Shown piece after piece: positions 1 to 4,494 of a stretch of DNA of 5,309 nucleotides (position 1 is the first letter of the stretch; each line of letters starts with the position of its first letter). Under the pieces are notes generated by a model. The model made no database searches. It saw only the letters and a program-made list of their open reading frames with translations, and had not been told where the DNA came from. The stretch is taken from assembly GCA_027063755.1 (NCBI GenBank), contig JAMORD010000134.1, positions 1-5,309 on the forward strand, in the 5' to 3' direction. Both the position numbers and the translations under genes were made by a program. Source of the stretch: a bacterium (GTDB taxonomy: Bacteria; Coprothermobacterota; Coprothermobacteria; Coprothermobacterales; JAADFF01).

Positions 1-1
1 G

Positions 2-190
2 GAAGCGTGGAAACTTATTGTGCAGCACAATAGACCATCTGTTTCGTTTTTACAGAGAAAGCTTCGGGTGGGCTTCAACAGAGCTTCTCGTATTATGGAC
101 CAGCTGGAAGAACTGGGTATTGTAAGCCCACCCGAAGGACCACAGGGTAAAAGGCAGATACTACGCACCGATTACGATAGCGACTTATAA
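2..190 (+). CDS. ftsK: DNA translocase FtsK/SpoIIIE, C-terminal fragment (gamma domain)
   Basis: This is the last 62 codons of a gene that enters from the left edge, read in the frame starting at base 2 and ending in TAA at 188-190. The peptide carries the winged-helix gamma domain of FtsK/SpoIIIE: residues 14-31 read SVSFLQRKLRVGFNRASR, followed by the helix IMDQLEELGIV and a Pro-rich turn. In this family the gamma domain reads the polarised KOPS/SRS sequences that direct the hexameric motor pumping chromosome ends through the division septum or sporulation septum. The membrane and motor parts lie outside the window. The tail after the domain (KRQILRTDYDSDL) is short and acidic. The gene converges on purB and the two coding regions overlap by six bases. 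Family membership is clear; full length and start cannot be seen. Confidence 0.9.
   Translation, partial: EAWKLIVQHNRPSVSFLQRKLRVGFNRASRIMDQLEELGIVSPPEGPQGKRQILRTDYDSDL
62..137. repeat. Perfect 14-bp inverted repeat inside the ftsK end
   Basis: The left arm CTTCGGGTGGGCTT (62-75) is the exact reverse complement of AAGCCCACCCGAAG (124-137), with a 48-base loop between them. Both arms are coding: the left covers the conserved LRVGF of the FtsK gamma domain, the right covers the SPPEG turn. No T-run follows on either strand, so it is not a standard intrinsic terminator. A transcript from either strand could fold it, which includes read-through from purB. Confidence 0.75.
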
Positions 191-1486
191 TTGATGTTCC
201 TCTTTGTATGTATCAAAGATGTAATCTATATATCTAAGATAGTCCTCTACATTAAAGATATGTTCTATTTCAGTATTACTAAAAACATGGGATAAATGCC
301 CTTTGACAAGCTCTTTCAGGTGTAAAGTGTCGTCTTCCCAGACTTGCATTGACAAACTTTGCACTATCTTATACGCATATTCACGCACATAACCTTTATC
401 CATAAGAGCAACAAGCAGTCGCCCTGCAAATATTAGCCCTCTAAGGTAATCAAGATTCGCTTTCAGATATTTCTCATTCACCCTTATATCTTTCAATAGT
501 TTTGTCATAAGCTTCGTAGTATATGCGGCTATGTGGTACATATCTGGGAACATAATACGCTCAGTAGATGAATGGGATATATCCCTTTCAAACCACAAAT
601 CGTTGTTTTCTAAGGCAACATTGACATAAGACTGAACAACTCTGGCAAGTCCAGTGATTCTTTCCCATGATATAGGATTTTTTTTGTGTGGCATGGCCGA
701 AGAACCTGTCTGTCCTTTATAAAAAGGCTCTTGCACCTCTAATATCTCGGTAAGGTCCATAAGTCTGAAATTAATAGACCAGCGTTTCAGTGCCGACATA
801 AGTTTGGCCATAGCCCATACAACATCGGCAAAGACATCGCGAGATATAACCTGTGTTGCTGGTATAAATCTTTTCAGCCCCAACTTATCTGCAACATATT
901 CCTCTACTTCAGGAGGCAAGTTGGCATATGTTCCTACAGCACCAGAGAGTTTCACATATGAAATAGACTTCTTCACCTGTTGAAGTGTTTCCCAAACACG
1001 TAACCCTTCATAGTGATATCCCAACAGCTTCAAGCCCAAAGTCATAGGCTCTGCATGTATACCATGAGTACGACCAATCTGGGGCATATATCTATACCTC
1101 TGGGCAAGACCATAAAGAACATTAAGCATATCCTTCCAAAGATTCTCTATATAGTTAAGGCTTTCTATATTGAGAAGTACAAATGCCGTATCAAGAACAT
1201 CAGACGATGTCAAACCTTTATGGAAATACTTTGCATCATCTCCAATATAGCGAGACACAACATTGACAAATGCCACCACATCATGGCGGGTTTTCTTTTC
1301 CTCCTCTAAAATTTCCTCAACGGTAAAACGAGCATTTTCCCTAACACGGGCTGGTACATCAGATGGCACCTTACCTACGGAGGCCAATCCCTCTAAAGCC
1401 AAAATTTCCACTTCCAACATCTTAGAAAACTTATTGTGAAGATTCCAAATCTCTTCTATGGTCCTGTCAGAATACCTTGCTATCAC
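185..1486 (-). CDS. purB: Adenylosuccinate lyase
   Basis: The 433-residue protein has the normal length of bacterial adenylosuccinate lyase, a cytosolic homotetramer of the fumarase/aspartase superfamily. It splits SAICAR to AICAR and adenylosuccinate to AMP, releasing fumarate each time. Visible active-site landmarks are H68 in TRHDVVAF, the TSSDVLDT segment (93-100), H141 in RTHGIHAEP, and the mobile signature loop GSSAMPHKKNP (261-271) with the catalytic serine. H68 and H141 match the numbering known from the Bacillus subtilis enzyme. The start is GTG (1484-1486) with AGGAGG eight bases upstream. That AGGAGG overlaps the stop codon of the fumarase beta gene, so translation is probably coupled. 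It is the last gene of the leftward unit. Its Leu-stop end overlaps the Leu-stop end of ftsK. No truncation or missing key residue is seen. Confidence 0.97.
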   Translation of the reverse strand: MIARYSDRTIEEIWNLHNKFSKMLEVEILALEGLASVGKVPSDVPARVRENARFTVEEILEEEKKTRHDVVAFVNVVSRYIGDDAKYFHKGLTSSDVLDTAFVLLNIESLNYIENLWKDMLNVLYGLAQRYRYMPQIGRTHGIHAEPMTLGLKLLGYHYEGLRVWETLQQVKKSISYVKLSGAVGTYANLPPEVEEYVADKLGLKRFIPATQVISRDVFADVVWAMAKLMSALKRWSINFRLMDLTEILEVQEPFYKGQTGSSAMPHKKNPISWERITGLARVVQSYVNVALENNDLWFERDISHSSTERIMFPDMYHIAAYTTKLMTKLLKDIRVNEKYLKANLDYLRGLIFAGRLLVALMDKGYVREYAYKIVQSLSMQVWEDDTLHLKELVKGHLSHVFSNTEIEHIFNVEDYLRYIDYIFDTYKEEHQL

Positions 1487-1494
1487 TCTTATCC

Positions 1495-1501
1495 CCTCCT
1501 A
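1495..1501 (-). promoter_or_regulatory. Ribosome binding site of purB fused with the fumarase beta stop codon
   Basis: On the minus strand the bases read TAGGAGG. TAG (1501-1499) ends the fumarase beta gene, and AGGAGG (1500-1495) is the Shine-Dalgarno site eight bases before the purB GTG. This arrangement favours re-initiation by the same ribosomes and decides the GTG start. Confidence 0.85.
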
Positions 1502-1957
1502 TATAATCTTATTCCCATCTATATCTACCCCTACCAGTAAAGGCATATCTTCTACATATACCTTTAAAAGTGCCTCAGGACCAAGTTCTTTATATGCTAC
1601 AGTTTCATAGTACTTAACCTTCTTACCATAAAAAGCCCCTGCCCCCCCAACGGCAAGTAGATACACCATATGTCCTTTAATAACATCTATAGCCTGTTGA
1701 GATAAAGAGCCTTTACCTATAATAGCCTTTACTCCTTTATCAATAAGCCATGAAAAAAACTTCTCCATACGGGCTGTTGTAGTGGGGCCACATGCTCCCA
1801 AAGGCAATTTACCTTTAAATGATGGACCACAAAAGTAAACGGGGTAAGTTTCATTAAAGCTGAATTCATCATCAATCACACGCCTCAATGTACCATCACG
1901 CATAGTATATAAATATCCCGTATAAGAAATCCATGTCCCTGCTTTCTCCTCAAACAT
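1499..1957 (-). CDS. Class I fumarate hydratase, beta subunit (C-terminal domain)
   Basis: This 152-residue protein is the small subunit of the two-subunit Fe-S fumarase/tartrate dehydratase family, which interconverts fumarate and malate in the cytosol. Family landmarks are GYLYTMRD (14-21), the core signature GPTTTARMEK (58-67), the GKG loop (81-83), the glycine-rich AVGGAGA (102-108) and the C-terminal ELGPEAL...VEDMPLLVGVDIDGN. It is shorter than usual relatives (about 180-200 residues). The N-terminal strand before KAG is missing, and the stretch between MRD and the YPVYF strand is condensed. In the usual RDxxHKR motif the His position is Leu (RDGTLRR, 21-26 region). The start is ATG at 1955-1957, overlapping the alpha stop by 8 bp (ATGTTTGA), with AAGGAG upstream. 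Tartrate dehydratase is the alternative, but the neighbour purB favours fumarase. Confidence 0.9.
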   Translation of the reverse strand: MFEEKAGTWISYTGYLYTMRDGTLRRVIDDEFSFNETYPVYFCGPSFKGKLPLGACGPTTTARMEKFFSWLIDKGVKAIIGKGSLSQQAIDVIKGHMVYLLAVGGAGAFYGKKVKYYETVAYKELGPEALLKVYVEDMPLLVGVDIDGNKII

Positions 1958-2771
1958 GGCTCAACCAACTCCTTGTTAAATAGCACTGAAAGGATACAGC
2001 GACATGAAAACCCGCTATATGAGAGGGGGCATATTCCACTGCAACATGTGCCACTCCACACCGTCCCCCTATAATACCCTGAGCTCCTCGGTTAGATTGC
2101 ATTTTTATAGCAGACAGCAGATTCTTTTCAAATTGACTAACCATGCTATCACTATGAAACTGTCCTATTTCTCTAAACAAAGCCAGTTTAGATAACAAGG
2201 TAGCATCGGAAAGCGTCCCTCCCATACCTATGCCAACCATAACAGGAGGACAAGACTTAGGAAAACGGCGAAGAACTTCAGAAACAATTGCATCAATCAT
2301 ATCCTTAGTAGTTGAAGAACCTGTAAATGTAAGAACAAAACCTTGGAGCTCACTACCAGCCCCACTAACCTGCACCCCTACAATGCCTTTCCACTGAGAA
2401 ACAACTTTTATAAACGGTATTTGATTTTCTCCTACATTTTCATGAACCAAAGGTGACTTCACCTGACTATTACGCATATTGAGTGTTCTCATATATGCAC
2501 TAATCTCTGACTTAACAATATTCACATCTAATTCCTTGGCAACATCTGATGCCAAATAAACAGTCACAAGTCCTGTATCTTGACACAAGGGGACATGAGA
2601 AACCTGTGAAACCTCTTCATTGCGTAAATACACTTCAATAATCCGTCTTTCAACATCGGATATATCGTCTTTTAAACATAACTCCATATAAGCCTTCATA
2701 TCAGGCCGTATCACATAGAGATTTTTATACAAGAGGTCTTTTACAATATCAAGCATCCCCCTAAGCCCCAC
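1950..2771 (-). CDS. Class I fumarate hydratase, alpha subunit (Fe-S domain)
   Basis: This is the large subunit of the oxygen-sensitive [4Fe-4S] fumarase (or tartrate dehydratase) family. All three cluster cysteines of the family are visible: PLCQDTG, SCPPVMVG and SFQC. Other landmarks are GIGMGGT, typical of the family, and the C-terminal Gly-rich GAQGIIGG followed by YAPSHIAGFHVAV. The family's usual GGGSENMS loop is replaced by SGAGSELQG, so the protein is a divergent member. Three in-frame starts are possible: TTG at 2789, GTG at 2771 and ATG at 2756. I choose GTG 2771 (273 residues) because GGGGTGAT ends four bases before it. That matches the spacing of three other genes here, while the TTG lies beside a hairpin with no Shine-Dalgarno site. 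ATG 2756 remains possible. Family certain, start moderately so. Confidence 0.9.
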   Translation of the reverse strand: MGLRGMLDIVKDLLYKNLYVIRPDMKAYMELCLKDDISDVERRIIEVYLRNEEVSQVSHVPLCQDTGLVTVYLASDVAKELDVNIVKSEISAYMRTLNMRNSQVKSPLVHENVGENQIPFIKVVSQWKGIVGVQVSGAGSELQGFVLTFTGSSTTKDMIDAIVSEVLRRFPKSCPPVMVGIGMGGTLSDATLLSKLALFREIGQFHSDSMVSQFEKNLLSAIKMQSNRGAQGIIGGRCGVAHVAVEYAPSHIAGFHVAVSFQCYLTRSWLSHV

Positions 2772-2775
2772 ATAT

Positions 2776-2783
2776 ATCACCCC
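2776..2783 (-). promoter_or_regulatory. Ribosome binding site deciding the fumarase alpha start
   Basis: The minus strand reads GGGGTGAT, matching the GGTGAT end of the extended Shine-Dalgarno sequence, four bases before GTG 2771. It supports that start over the upstream TTG at 2789. Confidence 0.55.
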
Positions 2784-2796
2784 TATCAACTCATAA

Positions 2797-2817
2797 AGGG
2801 GCGGTTATCCCGCCCCT
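2797..2817 (-). terminator. GC hairpin after rpsU, likely partial terminator
   Basis: An 8-bp perfect GC-rich stem, AGGGGCGG paired with CCGCCCCT, closes a five-base loop. It begins 19 bases after the rpsU stop and ends just before the fumarase alpha gene. On the minus strand only TTTATGAG follows, so the U-run is poor. I infer a leaky terminator, or an RNA 3'-end stabiliser, that lets a fraction of transcripts continue into the fumarase-purB half. Confidence 0.6.
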
Positions 2818-2836
2818 CTACCTTGCTAAAATTGTG

Positions 2837-2986
2837 TTATTTCTTGCCACCTTTTTTGTTCTTCTTTCCAGTATGGTATTCATGACGCTTATAATCGCTC
2901 ATAATACCTTCCTTGGAAACTTTCTTGTTAAAGCGCTTGATGAGATCCTCTATAGACTCATTTTTTCTTCTATGTACTTCTGCCAT
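2837..2986 (-). CDS. rpsU: Small ribosomal subunit protein S21 (bS21)
   Basis: This short gene encodes 49 residues, beginning MAEVHRRKNESIEDLIKR and continuing FNKKVSKEGIMSDYKRHEY. The pattern of an NESxxxxIKRF helix, a KxxxKEGI turn and a second basic helix with a Lys/Gly-rich tail is the bS21 fold. bS21 sits near the 3' end of 16S rRNA on the 30S platform and aids initiation. Length is slightly below the usual 55-70. Two adjacent ATG codons occur (2987-2989 and 2984-2986). The second sits at better spacing from the AGGGGGGAG site, though the first would add only one Met. The stop is TAA at 2837-2839. It lies 39-43 bases downstream of the HIT gene without a terminator between, so both are probably transcribed together. 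bS21 itself is typical of many bacteria but absent from some phyla. Confidence 0.93.
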   Translation of the reverse strand: MAEVHRRKNESIEDLIKRFNKKVSKEGIMSDYKRHEYHTGKKNKKGGKK

Positions 2987-3028
2987 CATTTCTCCCCCCT
3001 TTCCTTGAAATAGTTCTTAAGCGAAGCC

Positions 3029-3376
3029 TTATCCCGGAGGCCAACCCATCTCACGCCCACCTAAGACATGGACATGAAGATGGTCTACCGCCTGGCCGGC
3101 ATCTTTACCATTGTTGATAACAATTCTAAAACCACTTTCTGCAATACCTTCAAGATCGGCTACCCTACGAGCAACAAGAAGCAAATGTCCAAGCAACGCC
3201 TCATGTTTTACAGGATCGGCATCTGCAAGCGAAGAAATATGTTCCTTAGGAATTACCAAGATGTGTGTTGGTGCTTGCGGATTAATGTCTCTGAAGGCGA
3301 GGGAAATCTCATCTTCATAAACAATGTCTGCGGGGATTTCTCTCCTCACAATCTTGCAAAAGATGCATTCAGACAC
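3029..3376 (-). CDS. HIT-family (HinT-like) nucleotide-binding hydrolase
   Basis: This histidine-triad protein is a cytosolic homodimeric purine nucleoside phosphoramidase of the HinT branch. The triad HLHVHVL is near the C terminus (residues 99-105 from the chosen start), with the family end GGREMGWPPG intact. The N terminus has CIFC (residues 4-7), a Cys pair that in many relatives joins later His residues to bind zinc. The strand HILVIPKEHISSL is also typical. I choose GTG 3376 (115 residues, beginning MSECIFC) because GAGGTGAT ends six bases upstream of it. ATG 3382, which adds two residues, would directly abut that site. It is the first gene of the leftward unit and is divergent from birA. 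The natural substrate of these proteins is not settled, so the cellular role is inferred only at family level. Confidence 0.93.
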   Translation of the reverse strand: MSECIFCKIVRREIPADIVYEDEISLAFRDINPQAPTHILVIPKEHISSLADADPVKHEALLGHLLLVARRVADLEGIAESGFRIVINNGKDAGQAVDHLHVHVLGGREMGWPPG

Positions 3377-3382
3377 TACCAT

Positions 3383-3390
3383 ATCACCTC
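3383..3390 (-). promoter_or_regulatory. Ribosome binding site deciding the HIT start
   Basis: The minus strand reads GAGGTGAT. Spacing to GTG 3376 is six bases, the same as birA (six) and close to the secreted protein gene (four). Spacing to ATG 3382 would be zero, so the GTG is the likelier start. Confidence 0.65.
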
Positions 3391-3419
3391 AGACAATTTT
3401 TATTTCACATGTGTATTAT
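3390..3419 (+). promoter_or_regulatory. Putative birA promoter
   Basis: A plus-strand -35-like CAGACA (3390-3395, four of six consensus bases) and -10 TATTAT (3414-3419, five of six) are 18 bases apart. The start would fall near 3426, about 19 bases before the birA ATG. The -10 overlaps the opposing TATAAT almost completely, so the two promoters compete for the same bases. Confidence 0.45.
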
Positions 3420-3443
3420 ACTACACTACTGAGGTGATGTATA
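3415..3443 (-). promoter_or_regulatory. Promoter of the HIT-rpsU-fumarase-purB unit
   Basis: Minus-strand -35 TATACA (3443-3438) and a perfect -10 TATAAT (3420-3415) are separated by 17 bases, a sigma-70-type layout. Transcription would begin near 3408, giving a leader of about 30 bases before the HIT start. The -35 element touches the birA ribosome binding site. Confidence 0.65.
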
Positions 3444-3444
3444 C

Positions 3445-4140
3445 ATGATTTTTCACTATAGAAAAACAATAGACTCAACAAACACATGGGCTAAGCAAAT
3501 AACAGACACTAAGCATATGCATACTCTATATGCAGGATACCAAACAGCCGGTAAGGGGAGACGGGCAAGGAAATGGATATCTTCGCCTGACACCAATGTA
3601 CTTATGTCTATAACCCATATACACACGCTCACGAACATGGAGCCTTGGTTTTACGGAATAGTGGCATCCTATAGTGTCATACTGCTACTAAAAAACTACG
3701 GAATTGACGCCTACTACAAATGGCCTAATGATGTGTGGACCCCAAAGGGTAAAATATGTGGTATCTTGCCAGAGAGCACATGGAACGGTTCAACAGTAGA
3801 AAAAATCATTGTAGGTATTGGCCTTAATGTTAACGAACCATCTTTTCCAGAGGACATTGTTGCCACATCTATGTATATAGAAACAAGACAAACCTTTGAC
3901 ATCCATTCTCTTGTTAGGAAACTTAGCTACCATTACATGCAAGCACTAAACGAAAAAAAAGAAACCATCATTGAGTTCCTATGGGAACATTTCATATGGA
4001 AAGATATGGAAATTACTATTATGCCAGACAATGTAAAGGGCATACCTACTCGCATGCTAAATGACGGAAGTCTTGTCATAAACAACAACGGAAAAGAAGA
4101 GATTTTTAGATGGGGAGAAATCACAATAAGGAAGGTATAG
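3445..4140 (+). CDS. birA: Biotin--[acetyl-CoA-carboxylase] ligase, single-domain type
   Basis: This 231-residue biotin-protein ligase activates biotin to biotinyl-5'-AMP and attaches it to the lysine of a biotin carrier domain, in the cytosol. Catalytic landmarks in order are STN (11-13), QTAGKGRRARKW (33-44, the adenylate-binding loop; the second residue of GRGR is Lys here), YKWPNDVW (91-98), KGKICGILPE (101-110) with the conserved lysine K103, and GIGLNVN (124-130). The C-terminal SH3-like domain follows (about 185-231). There is no N-terminal winged helix, so this form should not act as the biotin operon repressor. The start is ATG 3445, with GAGGTGAT six bases upstream; the stop is TAG at 4138-4140. 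It is transcribed away from the HIT gene and toward the cold-shock gene. No carrier or biotin synthesis gene is in the window, so its substrate is unknown. Confidence 0.95.
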   Translation: MIFHYRKTIDSTNTWAKQITDTKHMHTLYAGYQTAGKGRRARKWISSPDTNVLMSITHIHTLTNMEPWFYGIVASYSVILLLKNYGIDAYYKWPNDVWTPKGKICGILPESTWNGSTVEKIIVGIGLNVNEPSFPEDIVATSMYIETRQTFDIHSLVRKLSYHYMQALNEKKETIIEFLWEHFIWKDMEITIMPDNVKGIPTRMLNDGSLVINNNGKEEIFRWGEITIRKV

Positions 4141-4143
4141 AAT

Positions 4144-4164
4144 GGGAGGGGGTACTCCCCTCCC
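4144..4164. terminator. Shared GC hairpin between convergent birA and the cold-shock gene
   Basis: The arms GGGAGGGG (4144-4151) and CCCCTCCC (4157-4164) form a perfect 8-bp stem around a five-base loop. It starts four bases after the birA stop and lies 15 bases beyond the cold-shock stop. Its symmetry suits both directions. Neither side has a proper U-run (GTGCAGTCTG on plus, ATTCTATACC on minus), so termination strength is uncertain. Confidence 0.65.
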
Positions 4165-4179
4165 GTGCAGTCTGTACTC

Positions 4180-4383
4180 TTATTTCTTTACGACATTAAC
4201 AGCCTGAGGACCTTTTTCTGTCTCTTTGATGTCAAACTCAACAGCATCCCCCTCGGCAAGAGTACGGTAACCTTCGCCCTGAATAGCTGTGTAGTGGACG
4301 AACACATCACCCTGACCATCATCGCGGGTGATAAACCCATAACCCTTCTTGTCGTTAAACCACTTAACATGACCTGTAAGCAT
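4180..4383 (-). CDS. Cold-shock domain protein (CspA family)
   Basis: This 67-residue single cold-shock domain protein has the normal family length. It binds single-stranded RNA or DNA and acts as an RNA chaperone in the cytosol. The N terminus has [15 protein letters not shown] (5-19), which includes the RNP1 motif KGYGFIT, followed by RNP2 DVFVHYTAI (26-34). The later strands end in [10 protein letters not shown]. Aromatic residues W8, F9, Y15, F17, F28, H30 and Y31 at the usual nucleic-acid contact positions are present; the third RNP2 aromatic is Tyr rather than the common Phe or Ser. The start is ATG 4383, with AGGAGG ten bases upstream. The gene is monocistronic, convergent with birA and divergent from the secreted protein gene. 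Cold induction itself cannot be judged: many members are constitutive. Confidence 0.96.
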   Translation of the reverse strand: MLTGHVKWFNDKKGYGFITRDDGQGDVFVHYTAIQGEGYRTLAEGDAVEFDIKETEKGPQAVNVVKK

Positions 4384-4452
4384 ACTACTAAAACCTCCTG
4401 CTACTTTTCATACTCACACCCCTCGGGATCCCCCTAAAGATGTGGCATAAGT

Positions 4453-4461
4453 ATTATACCA
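4453..4461 (-). promoter_or_regulatory. Extended -10 promoter of the cold-shock gene
   Basis: The minus strand reads TGGTATAAT, a perfect TGn-extended -10 element (4461-4453). No good -35 lies at the expected distance, which the extended motif can compensate for. Transcription would begin near 4446, giving a 5' leader of about 60 bases. That leader contains the palindrome GGGATCCC (4425-4432). Confidence 0.6.
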
Positions 4462-4480
4462 CCAATAAGATATAATGGTG
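4460..4480. repeat. Operator-like imperfect inverted repeat
   Basis: CACCA (4460-4464) and TGGTG (4476-4480) are symmetric arms. With one mismatch the symmetry continues inward to TA/TA around a three-base centre. The element covers the plus-strand TATAAT of the secreted protein gene and the upstream edge of the cold-shock promoter. It has the size of a dimeric repressor site; no regulator is identified. Confidence 0.35.
4471..4476 (+). promoter_or_regulatory. Candidate -10 element of the secreted protein gene
   Basis: TATAAT matches the -10 consensus exactly. Transcription would start near 4483, which places the ribosome binding site at the very 5' end of the message. No convincing -35 is seen at 16-18 bases upstream. 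An alternative is the TATTAT at 4452-4457, which would give a leader of about 30 bases. I cannot choose between them. Confidence 0.4.
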
Positions 4481-4494
4481 TTGAGGTGATGTCA

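Noticed and set aside
1013-1309. 98-codon plus-strand frame inside purB
   Set aside because: It is antisense to conserved purB codons, with no start signals and no family features.
1499-1957. Fumarase beta as a frameshifted or broken gene because it is short
   Set aside because: The overlap with alpha, the ribosome binding site and the continuous family motifs to the C terminus indicate an intact compact protein, not a remnant.
2004-2195. 63-codon plus-strand frame inside the fumarase alpha gene
   Set aside because: It is antisense to the conserved C-terminal part of the fumarase and lacks a ribosome binding site.
3068-3448. 126-codon open frame on the plus strand across the HIT gene, plus a 69-codon one at 3111-3320
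   Set aside because: Both lie antisense to the clearly conserved HIT gene, have no ribosome binding site, and encode low-complexity Lys/Asn/Ser-rich peptides without a recognisable domain.
3456-4124. Three minus-strand frames (60-63 codons) inside birA
   Set aside because: birA has every catalytic motif in one unbroken frame; these are shadows with no initiation signals.
3445-4140. BirA as repressor of a biotin operon, with an operator in the adjacent gap
   Set aside because: The protein has no N-terminal helix-turn-helix, and the 3377-3444 gap lacks the TTGTAACC / GGTTACAA arms of known BirA operators.
4165-4437. 90-codon plus-strand frame and 60-codon minus-strand frame over the cold-shock gene
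   Set aside because: They overlap an intact cold-shock domain in other frames and show no conserved features.
4384-4494. Possible riboswitch or small RNA in the longest intergenic gap
   Set aside because: The 111 bases are filled by two promoters, two ribosome binding sites and a short leader; no conserved riboswitch core is visible.
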